A stretch of DNA of 64,000 nucleotides from Weeksellaceae bacterium (lineage in GTDB: Bacteria; Bacteroidota; Bacteroidia; Flavobacteriales; Weeksellaceae): NCBI GenBank assembly GCA_019459455.1, contig JAIBEX010000004.1, forward strand, positions 1 through 64,000, in the 5' to 3' direction. Below are positions 44,044 through 52,521 of this stretch, piece by piece (the stretch's first letter is position 1; each line of letters starts with the position of its first letter). A program made the position numbers and the translations under genes. Below the pieces are notes generated by a model. That model was not told the origin of the DNA, ran no database searches, and was given only the letters and a program-made list of their open reading frames with translations.

Positions 44044-45573
44044 TTATTCCACTAAAATCTCGCCGGTCATTTTCTCAGGGATTTCAACCCCCATGACCTT
44101 CAGTATGGATGGCGCAATATCCCCAAGTTTACCTGGTTTCAGATCCCAGGTTTTCTCGCGGTCCATCACAATAAGCGGAACGGGATTCGTGGAATGCTGG
44201 GTATTGGGAGAACCATCCGGATTAATCATGAAATCGGAGTTTCCGTGATCTGCAAGAATGAATACCGCATAATTGTGCTCATAAGCCAATGTAGCGACTT
44301 TTTCAATACACTGGTCCACGGTTTCCGCTGCTTTTACAGCTGCTGAAAATACGCCGGTATGCCCAACCATATCGGTGTTGGCAAAATTAAGGCAAATGAA
44401 ATCTGCGGTTTCGTTTTCTATCTCAGGAAGAATGTTTGCGGTAATGTCAAAAGCAGACATTTCCGGTTTGAAGTCGTAGGTTGGAACATCTTTAGGACTG
44501 GGACAAAGGATGCGTCTTTCATTCTCAAACATTTCTTCGCGGCCCCCGGAAAAGAAAAACGTGACATGGGGGTATTTCTCCGTCTCTGCGACGCGGATCT
44601 GGGATTTTCCGTTTCTCTCCAGAACTTCACCCATGGTGTCAGTCAGCACCTCTTCATTAAAAACCACCTTTACATTGCGGAAATCCTTGTCGTAGTTGGT
44701 GAGGGTTACGTAATAAAGATCCAGTTTATGCATCCCAAAATCGGGGTAATCGTGCTGAGAAAGGACTTCCGTGATCTCCCTGCCCCTGTCCGTACGGAAA
44801 TTGAAGCAGAAGACGACATCTCCGGTCTCAATCTTGGTCATCGCCAGGTTGCTTTCCTTAAGACACACAATCGGCTTTAAGAATTCATCGGTGATTCCTG
44901 CGGCATAGGATGCATTTATGGAATGCAGGACGTCACGTGTCGGCTCACCAACTCCCTTAACCATCGCATCATAGGCCAGCTTAACCCTTTCCCAACGCTT
45001 GTCACGGTCCATTGCATAGTACCTTCCTGTAACCGTGGCCAAATGTCCGCCGGTAATTTTCATGTGATTCAGAAGTTCCTCAATGAAGCCAATTCCGGAA
45101 TGCGGGTCACAGTCGCGACCGTCGGTAAAAGCATGTACAAAGGTTTTATCTGCTACTCCGTTTTCATAAGCGGCGGTTAGCAGCCCTTTCAGGTGATTGA
45201 TATGCGAGTGGACTCCTCCGTCTGAACAAAGTCCGATAAAGTGCACTCTTTTGTTGTTTTGATTTGCATAATCAAAAGCTTCCGTTATTACATTTTCCTT
45301 TCCCAGACTGGCATTTTCAACAGCCATGTTAAGCTTAACCAGGTTCTGATACACCACCCTTCCCGCGCCCAGATTCATATGCCCCACTTCGGAATTTCCC
45401 ATCTGCCCGAAGGGTAAACCAACAGCGATTCCACTTGCCTCCAAAGTCGTATTGGGGAATTTCTGAAAACAACTGTCGATAAAGGGGGTATTTGCCTGAG
45501 CGATGGCAGAAACTGCCGGGTCTGTACCCAAACCCCAACCGTCAAGTATGGCTAACAATGCTTTTTTAGACAT
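44044..45573 (-). CDS. gpmI: 2,3-bisphosphoglycerate-independent phosphoglycerate mutase (GpmI)
   Basis: Glycolytic mutase of the alkaline-phosphatase superfamily. The N-terminal metal site is AILDGWGLG (8-16); the nucleophile Ser is in GQMGNSEVGHMNLGAG (about 56-71); HAFTDGRDCDPHSG, NFRTDRGREI and the C-terminal LADHGNSDFM complete the set. 509 aa is normal. A TAAATTTG promoter lies just upstream of the ATG, back to back with the SUI1 gene. Confidence 0.96.
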   Translation of the reverse strand: MSKKALLAILDGWGLGTDPAVSAIAQANTPFIDSCFQKFPNTTLEASGIAVGLPFGQMGNSEVGHMNLGAGRVVYQNLVKLNMAVENASLGKENVITEAFDYANQNNKRVHFIGLCSDGGVHSHINHLKGLLTAAYENGVADKTFVHAFTDGRDCDPHSGIGFIEELLNHMKITGGHLATVTGRYYAMDRDKRWERVKLAYDAMVKGVGEPTRDVLHSINASYAAGITDEFLKPIVCLKESNLAMTKIETGDVVFCFNFRTDRGREITEVLSQHDYPDFGMHKLDLYYVTLTNYDKDFRNVKVVFNEEVLTDTMGEVLERNGKSQIRVAETEKYPHVTFFFSGGREEMFENERRILCPSPKDVPTYDFKPEMSAFDITANILPEIENETADFICLNFANTDMVGHTGVFSAAVKAAETVDQCIEKVATLAYEHNYAVFILADHGNSDFMINPDGSPNTQHSTNPVPLIVMDREKTWDLKPGKLGDIAPSILKVMGVEIPEKMTGEILVE

Positions 45574-45672
45574 TTTTAAGATTTTAATATCTTACAAATT
45601 TACTTATTTTATGTAGATTTGACATTCAAAAAGCAGCTATTTATCGCTTTGAATAATAAACGAAGTATCAAA

Positions 45673-45996
45673 ATGGATATACGAGATCAACTAAAAAATC
45701 TTTTTCCCGGGCATGATGAGCAGGAATTTGAAATGCCACAGGAAAAATTTGTCCAGAAGGAGCCCTTAATCTGCAAGTTTGAAAAGAAAGGCAGAAATGG
45801 GAAACCCGTCACCTTAATTGAGGGTTTTGAGGGCAGTGATGAAGATCTGAAAACAATTTCAAAGAAAATAAAGACCACCCTTGGAATAGGAGGCTCGGCC
45901 AAAGACGGCATTATCGTAATACAGGGAGATAACCGCGACAAGATTATGAAGATGCTGCAGGAAATGGGCTACAAAACAAGGCGTGTAGGTGGATAA
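45673..45996 (+). CDS. SUI1/YciH-like translation initiation factor (107 aa)
   Basis: A bacterial eIF1-like protein that may monitor initiation fidelity. The SUI1 core is KFEKKGRNGKPVTLIEG (about 36-52), then LKTISKKIKTTLGIGGSAKDG and IIVIQGDNRDKI. The start is set at ATG 45673 (MDIRDQLKNL): the longer frame from the TTG at 45619 lies inside the TAGATTTG promoter element (45614-45621). It is divergent from gpmI. Confidence 0.88.
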   Translation: MDIRDQLKNLFPGHDEQEFEMPQEKFVQKEPLICKFEKKGRNGKPVTLIEGFEGSDEDLKTISKKIKTTLGIGGSAKDGIIVIQGDNRDKIMKMLQEMGYKTRRVGG

Positions 45997-46083
45997 TGAA
46001 GTGAACCATTTAACAGACCCAGAAAATTTCCGTATCTTTAAGTTCCTTTTTCAAAGGATTCTTTAATCTAAAATTTTACAGTT

Positions 46084-46938
46084 ATGCTCAATAAATTAGC
46101 GGCTTCCGAACTCGTACTGAATTCAGACGGAAGTGTGTATCACCTGAACCTGTTGCCCGGAGATCTTGCACCTAAGGTGATTCTGGTGGGTGACCCCGAC
46201 CGGGTTCCGAAGGTTTCAAAATATTTTGACAGAATCGAAATCAAAAAGAACAAACGGGAATTCTATACGCATACCGGCACACTGCGCGGCGAACGGATTA
46301 CGGTGATGTCCACGGGGATCGGCACAGAAAACATCGACATTGTAATGAACGAACTCGATGCGCTCGTTAATATCGACCTGAAAGAGAAGGAATTTAAAAC
46401 GAATCATGAGTCACTGGAACTTTTCCGGCTTGGTACCTGCGGAAGTGTAAATCCTGATGTGCAGGTAGATCAAATGCTGGTTACGCAAAATGTGGTCGGT
46501 CTGGACGGGCTGCTGCATTTTTACCCGGATTATGAGTTTGAGAACGATTTCTCACGGAACTTTATGACCAAGTTCCCCTATGACAAAATAAAGCCTATGC
46601 TTTATTTTTCTGATTGGGCAGCAGATATCTCTCATTACTATAAGGATGCGAAATACCACGGGAACACCGCAACATTCCCGGGCTTTTACGCTCCTCAAGG
46701 GCGTCAGCTGCGTTTGAAAGCGCTGGACGACCAGTTTCTGGAAACGCTGAACGGGTTGGGGGTTACCAATTTTGAGATGGAAACGTCGGCTATTTATGGA
46801 CTGGCTAAACTCCTCGGGCATAAGGCTCTTACCGTAAACAGCGTCATAGCAAACAGAAGGCGTGGCGAATTCTCTGCCGACCACCAAAAATCGGAGGCCA
46901 ACATGATTGAGTGGGTTCTGGAGCGGATTATCAAATAA
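46084..46938 (+). CDS. Nucleoside phosphorylase, uridine phosphorylase-like (284 aa)
   Basis: Splits a nucleoside with phosphate in pyrimidine or purine salvage. The N-terminal phosphate-binding VILVGDPDRVPKVSKYF (about 33-49), the catalytic-site STGIGTENIDIV and the family-I signature FRLGTCGSVNPDVQV (about 117-131) are seen, with GVTNFEMETSAIYGLA supplying the Glu and Met ribose contacts. Substrate (uridine or another) is undecided. A strong terminator follows. Confidence 0.9.
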   Translation: MLNKLAASELVLNSDGSVYHLNLLPGDLAPKVILVGDPDRVPKVSKYFDRIEIKKNKREFYTHTGTLRGERITVMSTGIGTENIDIVMNELDALVNIDLKEKEFKTNHESLELFRLGTCGSVNPDVQVDQMLVTQNVVGLDGLLHFYPDYEFENDFSRNFMTKFPYDKIKPMLYFSDWAADISHYYKDAKYHGNTATFPGFYAPQGRQLRLKALDDQFLETLNGLGVTNFEMETSAIYGLAKLLGHKALTVNSVIANRRRGEFSADHQKSEANMIEWVLERIIK

Positions 46939-46975
46939 GCAAAAGAGGATTTCACGACATGAAATCCTCTTTTGC
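46939..46975. terminator. Strong terminator after the nucleoside phosphorylase gene
   Basis: A perfect 16-bp stem (GCAAAAGAGGATTTCA with its complement) around a five-base loop, ending in TTTAC. It also faces the converging gene ending at 46994. Confidence 0.85.
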
Positions 46976-46993
46976 TTTACGGACTGGCTTTAT

Positions 46994-47803
46994 TTATGGA
47001 CAGGCTTTCTCGTACTCGCCGATGATTCCTACAAAAACCTCCATCTGGTGGGACTGTATCCGTCCCGCCACTTCATCAAACAGCCTTCGGCTGGCTTTTT
47101 TTGCAGCCAGTTCACGCATGGTCTCCTTAAATATTTCCTGGTAGTCCTTCTGCAGTTTCTTATCGAGTTGCTGCTCTTTTATCATGGTCTTATCGAAAAA
47201 ATTCAGATAGTCATTGAAGGCCGGACATTTACCGCCAACCGCCCGAAACGCATCCACCGTATTTTCGATGGATGACCCCAGCTTAAAACTCATCTGTCCT
47301 TTCGGTTTTACAGCCAGCACCGCATACGGGTCCGCATCTTTCTTTATATAGAAGTTGGTGTGCGTGTAATAGCATCCCATGTTTTCGCAGAAAAAAACAT
47401 TGGAACCGTAGAGTTTGATCTTGCCGTCATAAAGCAGATACTCAAATTCCTCATCGGTGTCACTGCTAAGCTTTCCGTTTTTAATTACCGTTTTCACCTG
47501 AATCTTTTCCTGAATCTTTGCGACATCATCCCCATTATAGTAAACAATTTTCTTTACATCGCGCGCGCTTAGTTTCTTTCTCTTGTCTTCGCCCAATGGC
47601 GTATACTGAAACGAGGCAATTCTGTTGCTGACAACGAATGCTCCTACGGAACTGCTATGGGTAATTTCGCCGAAATAATGCCCCTTAAGCGTGCTTCCGT
47701 CCTCCATAGAGAACTCTGCGATATAATCTGTTTTATCGCTATATTGTGATAGAAGGCTGCAGGAAAAAAGAAGCAGTGAACTTAAAAGTAAAATTTTCTT
47801 CAT
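46994..47803 (-). CDS. Exported protein of unknown function, paralogue A (269 aa)
   Basis: Signal peptide with a possible lipobox (LLLFSCSLLS). The mature region shares its whole layout with the protein at 47988-48809: an N-terminal strand region (TDYIAEFSMEDGSTLKGHYFG), KKLSARDVKKIVYYN, a central YLLYDGKIKLYGSNVFFCENMGC and a C-terminal CPAFNDYLNFFDK and GEYEKACP. Sequence identity is moderate, so the pair arose by an old tandem duplication. Function unknown; the family resembles Bacteroidota exported proteins of unassigned role. Confidence 0.75.
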   Translation of the reverse strand: MKKILLLSSLLLFSCSLLSQYSDKTDYIAEFSMEDGSTLKGHYFGEITHSSSVGAFVVSNRIASFQYTPLGEDKRKKLSARDVKKIVYYNGDDVAKIQEKIQVKTVIKNGKLSSDTDEEFEYLLYDGKIKLYGSNVFFCENMGCYYTHTNFYIKKDADPYAVLAVKPKGQMSFKLGSSIENTVDAFRAVGGKCPAFNDYLNFFDKTMIKEQQLDKKLQKDYQEIFKETMRELAAKKASRRLFDEVAGRIQSHQMEVFVGIIGEYEKACP

Positions 47804-47987
47804 ATTTTTTTAGTTAATTGAACAAATCTAATCAATATTTTTAATGCGGAATAATATTTCTTACCGGCACACCTACCGATGCTCGAACTACCAGACTCAC
47901 CATTGAAAATCTGAGGCAAGCATGATTGTTTTGGGGGTGAGAGGATTATTCCATAATCAGAAAAAATTGCCGGTTGGCGATTTTTTA
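47804..47987. other. Spacer between the two paralogous exported-protein genes
   Basis: About 180 bp with no gene. A fragment near 47862-47925 is less AT-rich than the flanks but shows no frame or hairpin of note. Confidence 0.45.
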
Positions 47988-48809
47988 TTAATGTTTGCAG
48001 TTTTTTTCGTATTCTAAAACAATGCCTGTGTACAATTTCATGTAGAACTCCATCATATATGTACCGATCAATTTCTGGGTGCCGGCAAAGCCAAGTCTTT
48101 GTTCGCGACCGTCCTTCATGGCTTTTTTACGCACGGCCATCCAATCCTGACTAAACTGTTTACGAAACACTTTATCCTGCATTTTGCTGTATAAAGAATC
48201 AAGGTAAACATTGAAGTCGGAGCAGCCACTACCTACCATTCGGAAGGCTTCCACCATTTTTTCATCTATCCTGCCTATGTTTAGGAGGTTAAGGCGGTCG
48301 TAGTCAATGGGCATTATAGCAAATTCATCTTTTGCATTTCTTAAATAGATTTTAGTGTTGCCATAAGAACATACATTATTAGTACAGGAATACATGGTGG
48401 AGCCGTAGATTTTAATTTTACCATCATATAACAATGGCTGCCAGGAATCATAAGCTTTATCCGTCACTTCACCCTTAGCGTTAATTGCTTTCAGTTTCAG
48501 GCGCTCCAATCCCAGTTTTTCGTCTTCATACTCATCCAGGAATTTCACTTTTTTCACCTCTTTAGCATCCACTTTCAACAATTTGCTTTCTGGATCCAGT
48601 TTATATTCAAAATGGTAGATATCAGAACCTTTCATAAAAGCGTAAAAACTTTCCGTTGGATAAGTATATCCATAAAACAAGATAGGTTTTTCAGACCCAT
48701 CGTTCATCGTGAAAACTGCGCGGGAGTAATTATCTTTTGCTTTCTTCTTTTGGGCAGATATTCCCGAAAGGGTTCCGACAAGCAGGAAACACAGTAAAAT
48801 TCTCTTCAT
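47988..48809 (-). CDS. Exported protein of unknown function, paralogue B (273 aa)
   Basis: Signal peptide MKRILLCFLLVGTLSGISAQ. It parallels its neighbour: AVFTMNDGSEKPILFYGYTYP, VDAKEVKKVKFLDEYED, the shared LLYDGKIKIYGSTMYSCTN, CSDFNVYLDSLYSK and the C-terminal LEYEKNCKH. Four to five conserved Cys, including one at the C-terminal end of each, may form disulfides. The two lie in the same orientation, each probably with its own promoter given the 184-bp gap. Confidence 0.75.
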   Translation of the reverse strand: MKRILLCFLLVGTLSGISAQKKKAKDNYSRAVFTMNDGSEKPILFYGYTYPTESFYAFMKGSDIYHFEYKLDPESKLLKVDAKEVKKVKFLDEYEDEKLGLERLKLKAINAKGEVTDKAYDSWQPLLYDGKIKIYGSTMYSCTNNVCSYGNTKIYLRNAKDEFAIMPIDYDRLNLLNIGRIDEKMVEAFRMVGSGCSDFNVYLDSLYSKMQDKVFRKQFSQDWMAVRKKAMKDGREQRLGFAGTQKLIGTYMMEFYMKLYTGIVLEYEKNCKH

Positions 48810-48857
48810 ATGGTTTTTGTTATTATCAAATCTAATAATAAATATTGATGTAGAAGC

Positions 48858-49415
48858 TTATTTCTTACAGTGACAGTCCACGATATGATCATCCACCATT
48901 CCTGTTGCCTGCATATGGGCATAAACCACGGTAGAACCTAAGAATTTAAAGCCGCGTTTCTTTAAATCTTTCGAGAGGGCGTCAGAAATCTCACTGGTCG
49001 CAGGGATGTCCTTCAGCACAATGGGTCTGTTAACTATGGGTTTATGGCCTACAAAGTTCCATATGTATTCAGAAAAACTGCCGAACTCCTCCTGAACCTC
49101 CATAAACCGGCGGGCATTATTCACGGTAGCGAGGATTTTCAGCCTGTTCCGTATAATGCCGGCATCCTGCATCAGGTCATCTATTTTGGAAGCGTCATAA
49201 GCGGCTATTTTTGTGTAATCAAAACGGTCGAAGGCTTTCCTGAAATTTTCTCTTTTCCTTAGGATGGTGTACCACGAAAGCCCCGCCTGAAAACTTTCCA
49301 GCACGAGGAATTCAAATATGGTCTCATCATCATACACCGGTGTTCCCCATTCTTCATCGTGATACGATCTGTACAGGTCGTCCTTCTCGCACCAGCCACA
49401 TCTGATTTTATCCAT
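48858..49415 (-). CDS. tag: DNA-3-methyladenine glycosylase I (Tag)
   Basis: Excises 3-methyladenine from DNA. The N-terminal MDKIRCGWCEKDDLYRSYHDEEWG carries the zinc-binding Cys and His, and the C-terminal ATGMVDDHIVDCHCKK supplies the remaining ligands. SFQAGLSWYTILRKRENFR and VGHKPIVNRP match the Tag fold. 185 aa is typical. It is monocistronic. Confidence 0.95.
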   Translation of the reverse strand: MDKIRCGWCEKDDLYRSYHDEEWGTPVYDDETIFEFLVLESFQAGLSWYTILRKRENFRKAFDRFDYTKIAAYDASKIDDLMQDAGIIRNRLKILATVNNARRFMEVQEEFGSFSEYIWNFVGHKPIVNRPIVLKDIPATSEISDALSKDLKKRGFKFLGSTVVYAHMQATGMVDDHIVDCHCKK

Positions 49416-49654
49416 GAGTTTTCTTTTAATGTAAAGATAAATAAACTTGCTCAGCGCCTATTTTACTTTATTTGTCTAATTACGATAATATAGAAACGAT
49501 TTTGTTAACATTTGTTTATTTTTTTTCTTAATTAATCATAAAACCGATAAGTTAAATGAGTTTAACATAACCTTAACTAAATTCGGAATGTTAATTGTTG
49601 TACTTGAATCCACAACACAAAATCACAAAATATTAATTTTTAAAATTCGAAAAA
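49416..49654. other. AT-rich promoter region upstream of the repeat-protein gene
   Basis: No gene. Imperfect repeats of the type TTTAACATAACCTTAACTAAA occur near 49560-49580, suggesting a regulatory site, but no clear TAnnTTTG was found. It also holds the start of the divergent tag transcript. Confidence 0.4.
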
Positions 49655-49966
49655 ATGGACAATCAAGATTACAACAAAGCAGAAAACGCGTTAGACAAAG
49701 CCAAATGGACAGCTAATGACTATGCTGACCGAGCCAAAGATTACATCCGCGAGCAAAGAAACAATAACGAAGAACCTACAGCAGAAGGATGGATGGAGAG
49801 AGCAAAACATAACATTTCTGATGCGTGGGAAGACACAAAGGATGCTGTTTCCGATGCATGGGAAAAAACAAAAGACTGGACCGACGACGCTTGGGACGAC
49901 ACAAAAGACGCAGCAGATGATGTTGCTGATAAAACAAAAGATACCTGGAAGGACTCCACCAACTAA
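49655..49966 (+). CDS. Small acidic 11-mer-repeat protein (103 aa), stress/LEA-like
   Basis: Four consecutive 11-residue units fill residues 55-98: SDAWEDTKDAV, SDAWEKTKDWT, DDAWDDTKDAA and DDVADKTKDTW. This is the pattern of amphipathic helices seen in group 3 LEA proteins and apolipoproteins, often induced by drying, heat or salt. The N-terminal 50 residues are also helical and charged (KAENALDKAKWTAND). No signal peptide; cytoplasmic and very likely disordered until bound. A strong terminator follows. Function is inferred from repeat type only. Confidence 0.8.
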   Translation: MDNQDYNKAENALDKAKWTANDYADRAKDYIREQRNNNEEPTAEGWMERAKHNISDAWEDTKDAVSDAWEKTKDWTDDAWDDTKDAADDVADKTKDTWKDSTN

Positions 49967-49986
49967 TAATAATTTATTCATACGAG

Positions 49987-50010
49987 GAGAACCGAAGCAA
50001 TTCGGTTCTC
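49987..50010 (+). terminator. Intrinsic terminator after the 11-mer-repeat protein gene
   Basis: GAGAACCGAA and TTCGGTTCTC form a perfect ten-base-pair stem with a four-base loop, followed by TTTTTTT. Confidence 0.92.
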
Positions 50011-50065
50011 TTTTTTTATGGGCTAAAACAAGAATTTTCATACATTTGTTTTCAAATTAAATATT

Positions 50066-50887
50066 ATGTCATACGGATTACTAAAAGGAAAAAAAGGAAT
50101 TATTTTTGGCGCATTGAACAGCCAATCCATTGCCTGGAAAGTGGCAGAAAAATGTCATGAGGAAGGTGCGGAATTCATTCTGTCCAACGCTCCGATTGCA
50201 TTGAGGATGGGTGAACTGAACGGTCTGGCCGAGAAAACCGGATCCGAGGTGATAGGTGCTGATGCAACTTCGGTAGAGGATTTGGAAAAGCTTTTTGATA
50301 CCGCCATCGCCAACTTCGGTAAAATCGATTTTATCCTTCATTCCATAGGCATGTCCGTTAACGTAAGAAAAGGAAAACACTATACCGAAATGAACTACGA
50401 CTGGCTGGAAAAGGGTTGGGACATTTCGGCGGTATCCTTCCATAAAGTAATGCGTGTTGCATGGGAAAAAGACTGTATGAATGACTGGGGTTCTATTTTG
50501 GCCTTAACCTATATCGCTGCCCAAAGGACTTTCCCTGATTATAATGACATGTCCGACAACAAGGCTTATCTGGAAAGTATTGCGAGAACTTTTGGATACT
50601 ACTGGGGCGAGAAAGCAAAGGTTAGGGTAAACACCATCTCACAATCCCCTACCATGACTACTGCCGGAAGCGGTGTAAAAGGGTTTGGTGGATTTTTCGG
50701 TTATGCAGATGATATGTCGCCGCTTGGAAATGCTTCTGCGGAAGACTGCGCAAATTACTGTGTAACCATGTTCAGTGACCTCACGAAAATGGTAACCATG
50801 CAGAACCTTTTCCATGACGGAGGTTTCAGCAATACCGGTGTATCCCAGAAGGTGGTTAATAAGTATGACACCAACGCGCCTGAATAA
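50066..50887 (+). CDS. fabI: Enoyl-ACP reductase (FabI)
   Basis: The last reduction in each fatty-acid elongation cycle. SDR motifs: GLLKGKKGIIFGALNSQSIAW (4-24) with the FabI-specific SIAW, HSIGM at the NAD edge, and the catalytic Tyr and Lys six residues apart (YNDMSDNK at about 169-176). NTISQSPTMT and a closing loop follow. 273 aa. It is monocistronic, with terminators on both sides. Confidence 0.95.
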   Translation: MSYGLLKGKKGIIFGALNSQSIAWKVAEKCHEEGAEFILSNAPIALRMGELNGLAEKTGSEVIGADATSVEDLEKLFDTAIANFGKIDFILHSIGMSVNVRKGKHYTEMNYDWLEKGWDISAVSFHKVMRVAWEKDCMNDWGSILALTYIAAQRTFPDYNDMSDNKAYLESIARTFGYYWGEKAKVRVNTISQSPTMTTAGSGVKGFGGFFGYADDMSPLGNASAEDCANYCVTMFSDLTKMVTMQNLFHDGGFSNTGVSQKVVNKYDTNAPE

Positions 50888-50909
50888 TTTTAACTAAAAA
50901 TGATAAAAG

Positions 50910-50933
50910 AATCCGTTCCTGACCGAACGGATT
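50910..50933 (+). terminator. Terminator after fabI, also facing the M28 peptidase gene
   Basis: AATCCGTTC and GAACGGATT pair around a six-base loop and are followed by TTTTTTTT. Confidence 0.88.
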
Positions 50934-50938
50934 TTTTT

Positions 50939-52282
50939 TTATCTGGAAACTTTCGGAATTACCGGCAAACTTACATTTCCGGATTCTGAAATGCTCTGGA
51001 CCGCGAACAGGAAATTATCCTTAGACATTGGGATGGTTGCAGAGGTCTCTTTTATGAATATCTTTTGAGTCCAGACAGAACTGTCGGTTTCCCGAACCAA
51101 CACATAATATCCTTTGACCTTTCCTGAAACTGGCTGTTCCCAACTGAGTCTGGTGGAATTGGAAAGTTCCTTTACATCCATCCTCACGTTTTGAGGCCGT
51201 GCCGGAGCTTTTGCCAGATTTGCGAGAACTGCTATGTTCACTGCTGTATTTGTTTTAAGGTAGTCGAAATCCATGAACTCAATCAAATCGCCATAGTTTT
51301 TTCCTTTTTCAGACCGTACATCCTGGTGCTGATGATCATAATTTTCATAATAATCGGTTAACCGGACCGCAGTAAATCCCTGGCCGACAAACGGGGTGTG
51401 ATCGCCACCGCGTAAAAAACGGTCGTTGCGGTAGATGAGTTTAATATCTATATTGGTAACGTACTTTTCTCCAATTTCTTTTACATATCTGGCGAGCTGC
51501 CTCGCATTGCCATCGTTTTCCAATCCAAGGTTTCTAATACCGGCGGCAGATTTGTCAGTTTCAAAAGCCGCCAAGCCTTCGCTGAACACCCTGAGTTTGG
51601 GAATGCCTGAGTTTTTGGGAGCATCAAAACTGTTGTTTCCAATCATGTCATTATTCAGCACCGCTTCTATTTCCCAGTTTTCGGCTTTTGCTTTATCGGC
51701 CATCATTTTGGCTCCCAGCAGTCCCTGTTCTTCGCCGCTGAATGCGACAAACAGAATAGAGGCGGGAAATTTTGAAACACTCAGTATCCTTGCACTTTCA
51801 ATCACTGCAGCCACTCCACTCCCATCGTCGTTTGCTCCCGGTGCAGAAATTTTTGCATCCATCACCTCTGACGACCTGGAATCCAGATGCGCTGATATTA
51901 TAAAAAGTCTTTTGTCCTTTGGATCTGTTCCTTTTAAATGTGCTACCGGATTTCCGAGACTGGTAACCCGACTTATCCGTTTACCGTCAGGCTGTAATTC
52001 CCCGCTCTGCAGATAAACCTCCATTCGTCCACCGGATTTTCTAGCATACGTATTGAATTTGGAAAGCACCCAGTTTCTGGCGGCACCGATCCCTGCCGCT
52101 TTATCTGTGGTAGAACTCATCGTGTGTCGGGTTCCGAAACTAACCAGTTTTTCAACATGGGCTTTAAGAGAGTCTTTGCTGACCTTTTTCACCAGCGTTG
52201 AAATTTCCTGGTCTCTGTCTGCTTCCTGAGCACTTAAATTGACTGCCAACAGTAAAAACATGATAAAAAGGGTGCGTTTCAT
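50939..52282 (-). CDS. M28-family aminopeptidase with a C-terminal fibronectin III-like domain (447 aa)
   Basis: An exported zinc peptidase. Residues 1-18 are a signal peptide (FLLLAVNLSAQ). The metal and catalytic motifs are FIISAHLDSRSSE (about 129-141), SAPGANDDGSGVA, FSGEEQGLLGA and the late LRGGDHTPFVGQGF. After about residue 350 a fibronectin III-like domain follows (ARPQNVRMDVKELSNSTRLSW, VSGKVKGYYVLVRETD). There is no obvious type IX secretion signal at the end. Substrate unknown. Confidence 0.9.
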   Translation of the reverse strand: MKRTLFIMFLLLAVNLSAQEADRDQEISTLVKKVSKDSLKAHVEKLVSFGTRHTMSSTTDKAAGIGAARNWVLSKFNTYARKSGGRMEVYLQSGELQPDGKRISRVTSLGNPVAHLKGTDPKDKRLFIISAHLDSRSSEVMDAKISAPGANDDGSGVAAVIESARILSVSKFPASILFVAFSGEEQGLLGAKMMADKAKAENWEIEAVLNNDMIGNNSFDAPKNSGIPKLRVFSEGLAAFETDKSAAGIRNLGLENDGNARQLARYVKEIGEKYVTNIDIKLIYRNDRFLRGGDHTPFVGQGFTAVRLTDYYENYDHQHQDVRSEKGKNYGDLIEFMDFDYLKTNTAVNIAVLANLAKAPARPQNVRMDVKELSNSTRLSWEQPVSGKVKGYYVLVRETDSSVWTQKIFIKETSATIPMSKDNFLFAVQSISESGNVSLPVIPKVSR

Positions 52283-52521
52283 AAAGATGATAATTTTGTT
52301 GATGGATAAAGAGCCTCTGAATTAACATCATAAAAGTATGAAAAATAAAAGTGAAATTAACTGTTCTCTGAAAACCCGAAGCGCAGCGTTGAAAGCCTGG
52401 AAAAGCATCAACATCAGCAGCTGCAATTCGGGGGGTCCAAGAGCATTTATTGTTCATATTTAGCCAGAAAAAATTTCGTCACCTTTCCGAAAAATCTTAA
52501 TTTTAACCAAAACAAAAAATT
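52283..52521. other. Divergent promoter region, peptidase and acyl-CoA dehydrogenase
   Basis: No gene. The last 40 bases before the dehydrogenase ATG (52522) are A-rich. No clear TAnnTTTG was found, so neither start of transcription is placed. Confidence 0.4.
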
